A stretch of 64,000 bases of DNA. Origin: Pseudomonas sp. gcc21. GTDB lineage: Bacteria > Pseudomonadota > Gammaproteobacteria > Pseudomonadales > Pseudomonadaceae. Location of the stretch: positions 2,108,001 through 2,172,000 of the forward strand of contig NZ_CP051625.1 of NCBI RefSeq assembly GCF_012844345.1, given 5' to 3'. The translations under genes were made by a program, and so were the position numbers. The notes beneath the pieces are model-generated. The model worked only from the letters and a program-made list of their open reading frames with translations. It made no database searches and was not told the DNA's origin. This document shows positions 8,902 to 17,187 of the stretch, one piece after another (position 1 is the stretch's first letter; each line of letters starts with the position of its first letter).

Positions 8902-9891
8902 CTACTGGCCCAGCTTGAGCCGGACGACACCTGCTGGTTTGTACGCTGCGGTATCCAGCCTGGTGCCCTGATATTCGATGGCGGATACGGCTTCGATGGC
9001 GCCAATGACGACCTGCAACGGCCCTTCATGATCGATATCGAGCGACTGCTCCGCCTGCATGAGTTGGGTATGTAGTGCCTTGCCTTCCGCGCTACTGACC
9101 TGTACCCAGCAGGTATCGTTGAATCGCATGTGCAATCCATTGGCTGCCCGACCGGCCGAGGCCGCGTCAGAAGCGGCCTCGGCCGGCTCTGCCTGACTCG
9201 TCGACCCGGCAACCGCGGCCGGTTCGCCTGCCGATTCGGCCGACTCAACGGATGCGTCCTGGGCCTGCCGACTCTCGGCGACGGCTTCTGCCTCGACCGC
9301 AGCCACCTGCAGCAAGCCAGGGGCAAGAGGCTCGACCACTGTAATGTCCTGACCTGCTGCATGCCGCATGCCTGGCAATGGCACCGGTGATGGCAGTGAG
9401 TCGACCAGCACTTCGTCGAACAGACGCTCGTCCAACTGCGATACAGCGGCCTGCTCAGCTTCGCGGTTCTCGTACCACCAAAGGAATACCGCACCGGCTA
9501 TCACCAGAAAGATGATCAGCGCGCCACGGCTCAACCACATCCTGTTACTGCGCCCCGCCGTATAACGATCTGTCTTGTCGATACCGTGCACCGCGTGCGC
9601 ACGCTCCTTGACCCCCATCTGCCGGTCATACTCAAGCACCAGCGGATCTGCGTCCAGATTCATCAGACGCGCGTAAGCGCGGATATAACCTCGACCGAAC
9701 GTCTCGCCCGGCAGCCGCTCGAACTGCCCTGTTTCGATATATTCGAGAATTTTCGGCGACAGCCGGAGGCTCCTCGCCACTTCGTCTTCACTCAAGCCAT
9801 GGCGCAAACGGGCGTCGCGCAACACTGCCCCGGCGTCCACGGCTCCCTGCGAATACTGGTTACCCGAAGTATCAATCTCGCGCGAACTCAT
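8902..9891 (-). CDS. rodZ: Cytoskeleton protein RodZ
   Basis: RodZ links the MreB cytoskeleton to the cell-wall elongation machinery. The 329-residue protein has an N-terminal helix-turn-helix domain of the Cro/C1 type (about 20-90, GAVLRDARLRHGLSEDEVAR), one membrane helix at about 119-139, a low-complexity Ala/Glu/Ser linker (about 190-250) and a C-terminal beta domain (DUF4115: DTCWVQVSSAEGKALH). Topology is cytoplasmic N-terminus, periplasmic C-terminus. Its ATG overlaps the pilW stop by four bases, so translation is likely coupled. Confidence 0.93.
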   Translation of the reverse strand: MSSREIDTSGNQYSQGAVDAGAVLRDARLRHGLSEDEVARSLRLSPKILEYIETGQFERLPGETFGRGYIRAYARLMNLDADPLVLEYDRQMGVKERAHAVHGIDKTDRYTAGRSNRMWLSRGALIIFLVIAGAVFLWWYENREAEQAAVSQLDERLFDEVLVDSLPSPVPLPGMRHAAGQDITVVEPLAPGLLQVAAVEAEAVAESRQAQDASVESAESAGEPAAVAGSTSQAEPAEAASDAASAGRAANGLHMRFNDTCWVQVSSAEGKALHTQLMQAEQSLDIDHEGPLQVVIGAIEAVSAIEYQGTRLDTAAYKPAGVVRLKLGQ

Positions 9892-10646
9892 GAAGATTCA
9901 GACTCCTTGAGCGCTCTGGCCTCTGCGCTTGAGGGATACAAACGACGCAACTGCAGGGCATAACTCGCGGCACGATTGTGGTCGCCAAACCGGCGCGCCA
10001 GCTGAACGCCCAACCAGAGGCTGGATGCGTTCTGCCCCGACAACTGCTCGAAACGTCGATAATATTCCCAGGCAGGAACGAAGTTCTGCTCCTGAAATTC
10101 CAGCCTGGCCAATTCCAGCATCGACTGAGGCTGTCGACTATTAAGCCGCAACGCCCTTTCGAAACTGGCTTTTGCCTGCTCGGTATTCCCCATCATCCGA
10201 TGCGTCATCCCGAGATTCTCGAATACTCTGGAGCGCTCGCTGTAAAGCGTATCGGTGGAGGCTTTCTGGAAATGCTCGAGCGCCTCTTCATACCGCTCCT
10301 GGCTTAGCAGAAAGGCACCGTAATTATTCAGAATGCGTGGATTGTTCCCTTCAATACGTAGCGCTGAACGGAAATGCTTTTCCGCCGACGGGTATTCGCC
10401 CTCCTGCTGATAAACCAGCGCTAGCGCAGTGTGGGCCGAAGCCGAATTAGCGTCCAATTTCAGCGCTTCGCTCAAAGGCGCCTTGGCCCTGTCGGTTTCG
10501 CCCTGCTGCATATAACCCAGGCCGAGCTGTATATAAGCATCGCGCGCCGCTTTCGGATCGGACGGCTTGCGTGACGACTCTCCGGTTGTCACACAGCCAG
10601 TCAACGCCAGACTCAATATCCATATTGCGACTACAGGCTTGATCAT
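9888..10646 (-). CDS. pilW: Type IV pilus biogenesis/stability lipoprotein PilW (PilF)
   Basis: PilW (PilF in Pseudomonas) is an outer-membrane lipoprotein pilotin that helps the PilQ secretin multimerise. The 252-residue protein begins with a lipoprotein signal (LTGC, cysteine 18) and continues as TPR repeats, for example YIQLGLGYMQQGETDRAKAP, SAHTALALVYQQEGEYPSAE and ILNNYGAFLLSQERYEEALE. It lies 18 bp after rlmN and overlaps rodZ by four bases, in the order known from P. aeruginosa. Pilus genes themselves are elsewhere. Confidence 0.93.
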   Translation of the reverse strand: MIKPVVAIWILSLALTGCVTTGESSRKPSDPKAARDAYIQLGLGYMQQGETDRAKAPLSEALKLDANSASAHTALALVYQQEGEYPSAEKHFRSALRIEGNNPRILNNYGAFLLSQERYEEALEHFQKASTDTLYSERSRVFENLGMTHRMMGNTEQAKASFERALRLNSRQPQSMLELARLEFQEQNFVPAWEYYRRFEQLSGQNASSLWLGVQLARRFGDHNRAASYALQLRRLYPSSAEARALKESESS

Positions 10647-10664
10647 AAAATTACCTTGCCGTTA

Positions 10665-11816
10665 TTAACGACTAGCGACAGATGGTTGCGACTCTATCTG
10701 CTCGTCAGCGGCGAGCTGTCGAACCGCAATATAGCGGGCACTGCGGCGCGTCTTATCGGCCACCTGGCCAACCAGCTGCCCGCAGGCTGCATCGATATCT
10801 TCGCCCCGGGTCAATCGCACCGTCACGTTATGACCCGCCTTGTGCAAGATATCCTGAAACCTGCGAATCACGTTGTTGCTTGGCCGCTCGTAACCGGAGT
10901 GCGGAAACGGATTGAACGGGATCAGGTTGATCTTGCACGGCGTGTTCCGCAGCAACTCGATCATCTGCTCAGCGTGCTCGGGCTGGTCGTTGACATCCTT
11001 GAGCAGCGTGTACTCAATCGTCAGAACGCGTTTTTCACCGAGCCGCTTCATGTAGTTGTTGCATGATTCGAGCAACATCTTCAGCGGGTACTTCTTGTTC
11101 AGAGGCACCAGCTGGTTGCGCAGTTCGTCATTCGGGGCGTGTAATGACAGTGCCAGCGCGACGTCAGTCACCGTCGCCAGCTTGTCGATCATCGGTACCA
11201 CACCCGAGGTAGACAGCGTTACCTTGCGTTTGGAAATGCCATAGCCGAGGTCATCCATCATCAGCGTCATGGCGTCCACAACGTTGTCGAAATTAAGCAG
11301 GGGCTCGCCCATGCCCATCATGACGACGTTGGTAATGGCCCGATCCGCCGTGGCCGGAACGCTGCCGAATGACTTATTCGCCACCCACACCTGGCCAATG
11401 ATTTCGGCCACGCTCAAGTCGCTGTTGAAACCCTGCTTGCCTGTCGAGCAGAAACTGCAGTCCAGCGCACAACCAGCCTGGGACGAAACACATAAAGTGC
11501 CGCGTCCGTTCTGCGGGATGTACACCGTTTCAACACAACTACCAGACGCCACGCGCACAACCCACTTGCGCGTGCCATCCTTGGAAATATCTTCGCTGAC
11601 CACTTCCGGGCCGCGAATTTCAGCGACAGCCCTGAGCTTTTCACGCAGGGCCTTGCTGATATTGGTCATATCATCAAAGCTGTCCACACCGCAGTGATGG
11701 ATCCACTTCATGATTTGACCGGCACGAAAACGCTTTTCCCCGAGCTGCTCGAAGAAGGCTTCCATTTTCGGCTGGGTCAGACCCAGCAGATTGATTTTGC
11801 CGTTTGTATCAGTCAT
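10665..11816 (-). CDS. rlmN: 23S rRNA/tRNA adenine-C2 methyltransferase RlmN
   Basis: RlmN is a radical-SAM enzyme that methylates C2 of A2503 in 23S rRNA and A37 in some tRNAs. The [4Fe-4S] motif [15 protein letters not shown] (CxxxCxxC) is plain, with MGMGEPLLN and a substrate-binding C-terminal half ending in [15 protein letters not shown] use the ATG at 11816, giving [18 protein letters not shown] and matching the family N-terminus. An upstream in-frame start would overlap ndk and adds 18 unrelated residues. The ribosome-binding site is weak. It follows ndk by 35 bp and is followed by pilW in the same operon. Confidence 0.96.
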   Translation of the reverse strand: MTDTNGKINLLGLTQPKMEAFFEQLGEKRFRAGQIMKWIHHCGVDSFDDMTNISKALREKLRAVAEIRGPEVVSEDISKDGTRKWVVRVASGSCVETVYIPQNGRGTLCVSSQAGCALDCSFCSTGKQGFNSDLSVAEIIGQVWVANKSFGSVPATADRAITNVVMMGMGEPLLNFDNVVDAMTLMMDDLGYGISKRKVTLSTSGVVPMIDKLATVTDVALALSLHAPNDELRNQLVPLNKKYPLKMLLESCNNYMKRLGEKRVLTIEYTLLKDVNDQPEHAEQMIELLRNTPCKINLIPFNPFPHSGYERPSNNVIRRFQDILHKAGHNVTVRLTRGEDIDAACGQLVGQVADKTRRSARYIAVRQLAADEQIESQPSVASR

Positions 11817-11851
11817 GGCGTTCACATCACTTTGGTATGAAAAATTACTGG

Positions 11852-12283
11852 TCAGCGAGTGCGCGCGCACAGCTCGGTTTCAGCAAAGAAATAGCCGATT
11901 TCACGTGCCGCGGAGGTAGTGGAATCAGACCCGTGTACAGCGTTTGCGTCGATGGACTCAGCGAAGTCAGCGCGGATGGTGCCTGCGTCAGCTTCCTTCG
12001 GATTGGTAGCGCCCATCAGCTCGCGGTTTTTCAGGACTGCGCCTTCGCCTTCCAGAACCTGGACAACAACCGGACCAGAAGTCATGAAACCAACCAGGTC
12101 CTTGAAGAAAGGACGCTCTTTGTGTTCAGCGTAGAAGCCTTCAGCGTCGGCCTGCGACAGCTGTACCATTTTTGCAGCAACAACGCTCAGATTGGCCTGC
12201 TCGAAGCGGCTGATGATCTGGCCAATGACATTCTTGGCAACGGCATCGGGCTTGATAATGGACAGGGTGCGTTCAACGGCCAT
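11852..12283 (-). CDS. ndk: Nucleoside diphosphate kinase
   Basis: Ndk moves the terminal phosphate between nucleoside triphosphates and diphosphates. The 143-residue protein has the classical start ([17 protein letters not shown]) and the active-site histidine in the conserved segment near the end ([20 protein letters not shown]). Length is normal for the family. It is the first gene of the ndk-rlmN-pilW-rodZ-ispG-hisS-yfgM-bamB run. In Pseudomonas the isc operon sits directly upstream. Here only iscS remains, 134 bp away. Confidence 0.97.
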   Translation of the reverse strand: MAVERTLSIIKPDAVAKNVIGQIISRFEQANLSVVAAKMVQLSQADAEGFYAEHKERPFFKDLVGFMTSGPVVVQVLEGEGAVLKNRELMGATNPKEADAGTIRADFAESIDANAVHGSDSTTSAAREIGYFFAETELCARTR

Positions 12284-12379
12284 GAAACTCTCCAGATAGA
12301 TAAGTTGAGGATAGTGGATTACAAGGATTTGTTAACCCGCGGATTATACGCAGGTTGGATGGAAATACGTAACAACAGC

Positions 12380-12414
12380 GGCGCGGGTCTTATCCGGAAA
12401 TAAAAGCCCGCGCC
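12380..12414 (-). terminator. Hairpin just after iscS, possible terminator
   Basis: GGCGCGGG (12380-12387) pairs perfectly with CCCGCGCC (12407-12414), beginning 4 bp after the iscS stop. The T-rich part is in the loop rather than after the stem, so it is not a classical intrinsic terminator. It occupies the place where iscU would begin in a normal isc operon. The rest of the ndk-iscS gap holds the presumed ndk promoter. Confidence 0.4.
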
Positions 12415-12417
12415 TGA

Positions 12418-13572
12418 TCAGCCAGCCTGACGTAGGCGCCCGACCACATCACACAGCACCGCAGCCGCGCGCTGAACATCCTCGGCGCTGGTGAAGCGAC
12501 CCAGAGACAAGCGAATGGAGCTGTGCGCCAACGCGTCAGGCAAACCAATACCGCGCAGCACGTAGGAAGGCTCCACCGTGGCCGAGGTGCAGGCAGAACC
12601 GGTGGACAGCGCCAGATCGCGCAAGGAGAGCAAGAGGAGCTCGCCGTCCACAGCGTCGAATGCGAGATTGAGGTTATGCGGGATACGCTGCTCGGCACTG
12701 CCATTGAGATGCACACCCGACAACCCGCTCAGACCCTGCATCAGGCTATCGCGCAGGCTGCTGATACGCTCGCATTCAGCGTTCATCTCAGCACCAGCGA
12801 TAGCGAAGGCTTCCCCCATCCCGACTATCTGGTGGGTCGGCAGCGTACCGGAGCGCATGCCCCGCTCATGACCACCGCCATGAATGATCGCATCGGGGCG
12901 TACACCGAGCGAGCGACGCACAAACAGCGCGCCAACGCCTTTGGGGCCGTACGTCTTGTGCGCACTGAATGACATCAGGTCGACCGGCAGCGCCTTGAGA
13001 TCGATCGGCAGCTTACCGGTCGACTGCGCCGCATCAACATGGAACAGCACACCACGCTCACGCGCCACAGCGCCAAGCGCCGCTATATCGTTGATCGTGC
13101 CGATTTCATTGTTTACGTGCATCAGCGTGATGAGCACGGTGTCACTGCGAATCGCTTCCTCGAGCGTCTCGACCGGGATGACACCCTCGGCACCGGGCTC
13201 GAGATAGCTGACTTCGAAGCCTTCGCGCTCCAGCTGCTTGCAACTATCGAGTACTGCCTTGTGCTCGATGCGTGACGTAACAATATGGTTACCGCGATCG
13301 CGCAGCGCGTGCGCGACGCCCTTGATGGCCAGGTTATTGGATTCAGTGGCGCCGGAGGTCCAGACGATCTCGCGCGGATCGGCACCAACCAGGTCAGCCA
13401 CCTGCCGACGCCCGAGCTCAACCGCTTCCTCGGCCTGCCAGCCATAGATGTGCGAGCGTGATGCCGGGTTGGCGAAATTGCCGTCCATGGTCAGACAGCC
13501 CATCATCTTTTCCGCCACGCGCGGATCAACGGGTGTAGTGGCCGCGTAATCGAGATAAATCGGGAGTTTCAT
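12418..13572 (-). CDS. iscS: Cysteine desulfurase IscS, C-terminally short
   Basis: IscS takes sulfur from cysteine with PLP and passes it to Fe-S scaffolds, TusA or ThiI. The 384-residue protein is a clear Isc[40 protein letters not shown], the PLP-lysine segment [11 protein letters not shown] and the active-cysteine loop [18 protein letters not shown]. It stops at VVGRLRQAG, about 20 residues before the usual C-terminus, so the tail that in E. coli contacts IscU (ending SIEWAHH) is absent. No iscR, iscU, iscA, hscBA, fdx or iscX adjoins it. It lies 7 bp after cysE. A role mainly in tRNA thiolation or serving a distant SUF system is inference. Confidence 0.93.
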   Translation of the reverse strand: MKLPIYLDYAATTPVDPRVAEKMMGCLTMDGNFANPASRSHIYGWQAEEAVELGRRQVADLVGADPREIVWTSGATESNNLAIKGVAHALRDRGNHIVTSRIEHKAVLDSCKQLEREGFEVSYLEPGAEGVIPVETLEEAIRSDTVLITLMHVNNEIGTINDIAALGAVARERGVLFHVDAAQSTGKLPIDLKALPVDLMSFSAHKTYGPKGVGALFVRRSLGVRPDAIIHGGGHERGMRSGTLPTHQIVGMGEAFAIAGAEMNAECERISSLRDSLMQGLSGLSGVHLNGSAEQRIPHNLNLAFDAVDGELLLLSLRDLALSTGSACTSATVEPSYVLRGIGLPDALAHSSIRLSLGRFTSAEDVQRAAAVLCDVVGRLRQAG

Positions 13573-13579
13573 AACAATC

Positions 13580-14407
13580 TCAGCGCCTCACCTGTTGCGT
13601 GGCCGGCTCGGCAGCAACGGCATCATCTTCGGACGAAGCATCATCCTTGAGCGCCTCAAAATCTTCTTCGTTCAAGTGCGGCAGATCCTTGGCGCAGTAA
13701 TCACTACCCAGCGCCTTGAGCGCTTCGCACATGCCTTCGATCCGTCCATCTACCGCCTGCATGTGATCCAGCATCTGACCGATTGCCTTGGCAACCGGGT
13801 CTGGCATGTCGCTGGTCACCCCATAAGCGTCGAAGCCAAGCTTTTCTGCCATGGCCTGCCGCTTGGCGCTCTTGTCGTCGGCCGCCGCCGCCGGATCCTT
13901 AAGGATAATACGCCCGGGAATACCCACCGCTGTAGCACCGGCAGGCACCGCTTTGGTCACGACAGCGTTAGAGCCGATCTTCGCACCCGCACCTACGGTA
14001 AAGGGACCAAGCACTTTCGCACCGGCCCCAACCACCACACCGTCTTCCAGCGTAGGGTGGCGCTTGCCTTTGTTCCAGCTGGTTCCGCCCAGCGTGACGC
14101 CCTGATACAGGGTTACGTCATCGCCGATCTCGGCCGTTTCACCAATCACCACACCCATGCCGTGATCGATGAAGAAGCGCCTGCCCAGCCTGGCACCGGG
14201 ATGGATCTCGACGCCCGTCGCCCAGCGTGCAAAGTTTGAAACCATCCGCGCGAGTAGCCGGGCGTCACGAACCCACAGGGCATTCGCCAGCCGATGCAGC
14301 CAGATGGCGTGCAGCCCCGGGTAGCAGAACAGCACCTCAAGCGTATTACGGGCCGCTGGGTCCCGGTGAAACACGCTGGCGATGTCTTCTTTCATGCGCT
14401 TGAACAT
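13580..14407 (-). CDS. cysE: Serine O-acetyltransferase
   Basis: CysE acetylates serine to O-acetylserine, the first step of cysteine synthesis. The 275-residue protein has the N-terminal helical part ([20 protein letters not shown]) and the left-handed beta-helix with hexapeptide repeats. Conserved active-site stretches are [22 protein letters not shown] and [18 protein letters not shown]-terminal extension of roughly 20 acidic residues ([18 protein letters not shown]) is longer than I expect for Pseudomonas CysE. It sits between trmJ (3 bp) and iscS (7 bp), so cysteine supply and desulfuration are probably co-transcribed. Feedback inhibition by cysteine is family knowledge. Confidence 0.95.
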   Translation of the reverse strand: MFKRMKEDIASVFHRDPAARNTLEVLFCYPGLHAIWLHRLANALWVRDARLLARMVSNFARWATGVEIHPGARLGRRFFIDHGMGVVIGETAEIGDDVTLYQGVTLGGTSWNKGKRHPTLEDGVVVGAGAKVLGPFTVGAGAKIGSNAVVTKAVPAGATAVGIPGRIILKDPAAAADDKSAKRQAMAEKLGFDAYGVTSDMPDPVAKAIGQMLDHMQAVDGRIEGMCEALKALGSDYCAKDLPHLNEEDFEALKDDASSEDDAVAAEPATQQVRR

Positions 14408-14410
14408 GGA

Positions 14411-15190
14411 TTAACGTCTCCGCTCACCGGACGCCTGCACGCCGATGGCTTTCTGGGTTTCAGTCAGGATACCGCGCAATATATTCATTTCCACCTGGTT
14501 AATCTGGACCCTGCCATACAGGCGACGCAAACGCGGCATTAACTGGCGGGGCTTTGCCAGATCAAGAAATCCGATCTCCACCAGCACCTGCTCCAGGTGA
14601 GCGAAATAGCGCTCAAGATCTTCGGCAGTAGCCGGGATCTCATTCTGCCGGTTGGTAGTTTCCAGTTTATGCATTTTAGTTGGCTGACCCTGACGTTGCA
14701 GGAGCGCCATGCGCAATTCATAAACCAACACCTGCACCGCCGCGCCCAGATTCAATGAACTGAACTCGGGATTGGACGGAATGTGCACATGAAACTGGCA
14801 ACGCTGCAGCTCTTCGCTGGTCAGGCCCGAGTCTTCCCGGCCGAAGACCAGCGCAATCTCCGCGCCGTCCTGATCATCCAGTTGATCAAGCACTTTCGTG
14901 GCAGCCTCACGTGGATCAACCACCGGCCAGGGAATCCGCCGATCGCGGGCACTGGTGCCCATCACCAGCGTACAGTCGGCGATGGCCTCTTCCAGCGTAG
15001 CGACAATCCGTGCATCAGCCAGCACATCGTCTGCACCGGACGCTCTGGCCTGGGCATTCGGATCGGGATAGCGCTCCGGGTTCACCAGCACCAGACGGGT
15101 CAGTCCCATATTCTTCATGGCCCGCGCTGCACCACCGATATTGCCGGGATGACTGGTATTGACCAAGACCACGCGCACTCTGTCGAACAC
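14411..15190 (-). CDS. trmJ: tRNA (cytidine/uridine-2'-O-)-methyltransferase TrmJ
   Basis: TrmJ methylates the ribose of nucleotide 32 in several tRNAs. It is a SPOUT enzyme, with the opening RVVLVNTSHPGNIGGAARAM, the SAM-knot segments LVMGTSARDRRIPWP and IALVFGRE.SGL, and the C-terminal helical part ending ILRGILTETQKAIG. I choose the GTG at 15190 (259 residues). It has GGGAG six bases upstream and matches the family N-terminus, whereas the longer frame adds 46 unrelated residues. It is first in the trmJ-cysE-iscS run and diverges from suhB. In most pseudomonads iscR would lie between cysE and iscS. It does not here. Confidence 0.94.
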   Translation of the reverse strand: MFDRVRVVLVNTSHPGNIGGAARAMKNMGLTRLVLVNPERYPDPNAQARASGADDVLADARIVATLEEAIADCTLVMGTSARDRRIPWPVVDPREAATKVLDQLDDQDGAEIALVFGREDSGLTSEELQRCQFHVHIPSNPEFSSLNLGAAVQVLVYELRMALLQRQGQPTKMHKLETTNRQNEIPATAEDLERYFAHLEQVLVEIGFLDLAKPRQLMPRLRRLYGRVQINQVEMNILRGILTETQKAIGVQASGERRR

Positions 15191-15317
15191 TGGACACTCC
15201 CGGAACACACTGAGAAAAATAAGGCGTGCATGGTACAAAAGCCTGAACGCCATGACTATGTTGTTCATTCGCATCCGGACTGTCGCGTTTGTCGCGGCGG
15301 CAACTAAACGCCAACAA

Positions 15318-15325
15318 ATCTGATA
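15318..15325 (+). promoter_or_regulatory. suhB: Probable -10 element of suhB
   Basis: GATACAAT lies about 42 bp before the suhB start codon in the trmJ-suhB divergent gap. No good -35 hexamer is evident upstream, so this is a tentative assignment. Confidence 0.4.
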
Positions 15326-15366
15326 CAATTCGCCGCTTTTCCAGCTCCTTCTGAAGAGATATCCGT

Positions 15367-16182
15367 ATGCAGCCCATGTTGAACATCGCTCTGCGCGCCG
15401 CGCGCAGCGCTGGAGAACAGATTTACCGCTCCATAGAACGTCTTGATGTTCTGACCGTCAACGAAAAAGAGGCGCATGACTACGTCACCGAAGTCGATCG
15501 AGCTGCGGAACAGACCATCATCTATCACCTGCGCAAAGCCTATCCGGATCACGGCATCCATGCCGAAGAGTCCGGCTTCCAGCCCGGCCGGGGCGAAGGC
15601 GCCGACGTGGTGTGGATCATTGACCCTCTGGACGGTACAACCAACTTTGTACGCGGCGTGCCCCACTTTGCTGTCAGCATTGCTTGCCGCATCAAAGGTC
15701 GTATCGAACACGCCGTCGTACTGGATCCGGTCCGCCAGGAAGAGTTCACGGCGAGCCGCGGTCGGGGTGCCGCACTGAATGGCAAGCGTCTGCGGGTCAG
15801 TGCACGCAAGAGCCTGGAAGGCGCGTTACTGGGAACCGGCTTTCCGTTCAAGGAAAACCAGCTGGAAGCGCTGGACAATTATCTGGGCATGTTCCGCAGC
15901 CTGGTAGGCCAGACGTCCGGCATCCGTCGTGCCGGTGCTGCCAGCCTGGATCTGGCGTATGTCGCCGCAGGGCGCTACGACGCGTTCTGGGAGTTTGGTC
16001 TGGCGGAATGGGACATGGCTGCAGGCAGCCTGTTGATTCAGGAAGCCGGCGGCCTGGTCAGTGATTTCACCGGCAACCACCTGTATCTCGAGAAAGGCCA
16101 TGTCGTGGCCGGCAATCCCAAGTGCTTCAAGGCGGTGCTCACCGCTATCCAGCCGCACCTGACGCCCGCAATGAAGCGCTGA
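15367..16182 (+). CDS. suhB: Inositol-1-monophosphatase family protein SuhB
   Basis: SuhB is an Mg-dependent inositol monophosphatase. In E. coli it also joins the rRNA antitermination complex. The 271-residue protein shows the family metal-site motifs: EESG at 67-70, DPLDGTTNF at 86-94 and the C-terminal WDMAAGSLLIQEAGG. The ATG is preceded by GAAGAGA. It is a single gene, divergent from trmJ, and ends at a strong two-way terminator. Whether it acts mainly as a phosphatase or in rRNA transcription cannot be read from the sequence. Confidence 0.95.
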   Translation: MQPMLNIALRAARSAGEQIYRSIERLDVLTVNEKEAHDYVTEVDRAAEQTIIYHLRKAYPDHGIHAEESGFQPGRGEGADVVWIIDPLDGTTNFVRGVPHFAVSIACRIKGRIEHAVVLDPVRQEEFTASRGRGAALNGKRLRVSARKSLEGALLGTGFPFKENQLEALDNYLGMFRSLVGQTSGIRRAGAASLDLAYVAAGRYDAFWEFGLAEWDMAAGSLLIQEAGGLVSDFTGNHLYLEKGHVVAGNPKCFKAVLTAIQPHLTPAMKR

Positions 16183-16207
16183 GTTTGCACAATTAGCGGT
16201 AACGCAC

Positions 16208-16242
16208 AAAAAACCCGGCTCTTTGCAGAGCCGGGTTTTTTT
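16208..16242. terminator. Bidirectional terminator between suhB and secF
   Basis: An 11-pair stem (16212-16222 with 16227-16237) is flanked by an A-run on the left and a T-run on the right. It can therefore stop both suhB transcription and the convergent secD-secF transcript. Confidence 0.9.
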
Positions 16243-16260
16243 ATGTCGCCTGAAAACCGA

Positions 16261-17178
16261 TCAGGGACGGTCGTCCACCGCTGCCTCCTCTAGCTGCGGC
16301 GGAATCAAGTCCTCGCGGGTCAGGTTCATTGTCATCAACAGGCCGTTGGATACGTAGATCGACGAGTAAGTACCCACACCAACGCCGACAATTAGCGCCA
16401 GCGCAAAGCCCTGCAGGTTCTCACCGCCGAAAAAGTAAAGCGCGAACAGTACCAGTAAGGTCGATGCCGAAGTGGCCAAGGTTCGCGCCAGAGTCTGGGT
16501 AGTGGAGATATTGATCACCTCTTCCAGCTCTGTCTTGCGCATCAATCGCAGATTTTCCCGAACCCGGTCAAATACCACGATGGTGTCGTTCAACGAATAA
16601 CCGATCACCGCCAGCAGTGCGGCGAGAACAGTCAGATCGAAGGACAGCCCAAAGAACGAGAATACGCCAAGCGTGAAGATAACGTCGTGCACCAATGCCA
16701 CGATGGCCGACACCGCGAACTTCATCTGAAACCGAAGTGAGACGTACAGCAGGATGCCGCCCATGGCCAGCAACATACCCAGGCCACCTTTGTCGCGCAG
16801 CTCTTCACCTACCTGCGGACCGATAAACTCGACGCGCTTGATCGTGACGTCGCCGCCTTCTTCCGCCTGAATCAGGCGTGCGATCTCTGCCCCCAGATCA
16901 GGGTTTTCGCTGGCAAGTCGGATCAGCACATCGCTGGATGAGCCGAAGTTCTGCACAACGGCATCATCCCAGCCAGCCTCCCCAAGCATCCCGCGGACGG
17001 CCTCAAGATCGGCCGGCTCAGCGTAATTCAGCTCAATCAGCGCTCCGCCAGTGAAGTCCAACCCCAGATTGAGCTGCTTGACCGCCAGACTGGCGATAGA
17101 GCCGATCATCAGGATCACTGCCACAGCAAAGAAGAACTTGCGCAGGCCCATGAAATTGATGGTTTTGTTAGTCAACAT
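16261..17178 (-). CDS. secF: Protein translocase subunit SecF
   Basis: SecF pairs with SecD in the inner membrane and uses the proton gradient to pull exported proteins through SecYEG. The 305-residue protein has the conserved N-terminal segment (NFMGLRKFFFAVAVILMIGS), the SecDF signature GLDFTGGALIEL, and a six-helix RND-type membrane domain including YSLNDTIVVFDRVREN. It follows secD by 9 bp and ends at the shared terminator. Confidence 0.97.
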   Translation of the reverse strand: MLTNKTINFMGLRKFFFAVAVILMIGSIASLAVKQLNLGLDFTGGALIELNYAEPADLEAVRGMLGEAGWDDAVVQNFGSSSDVLIRLASENPDLGAEIARLIQAEEGGDVTIKRVEFIGPQVGEELRDKGGLGMLLAMGGILLYVSLRFQMKFAVSAIVALVHDVIFTLGVFSFFGLSFDLTVLAALLAVIGYSLNDTIVVFDRVRENLRLMRKTELEEVINISTTQTLARTLATSASTLLVLFALYFFGGENLQGFALALIVGVGVGTYSSIYVSNGLLMTMNLTREDLIPPQLEEAAVDDRP

Positions 17179-17187
17179 GATGAGCCC

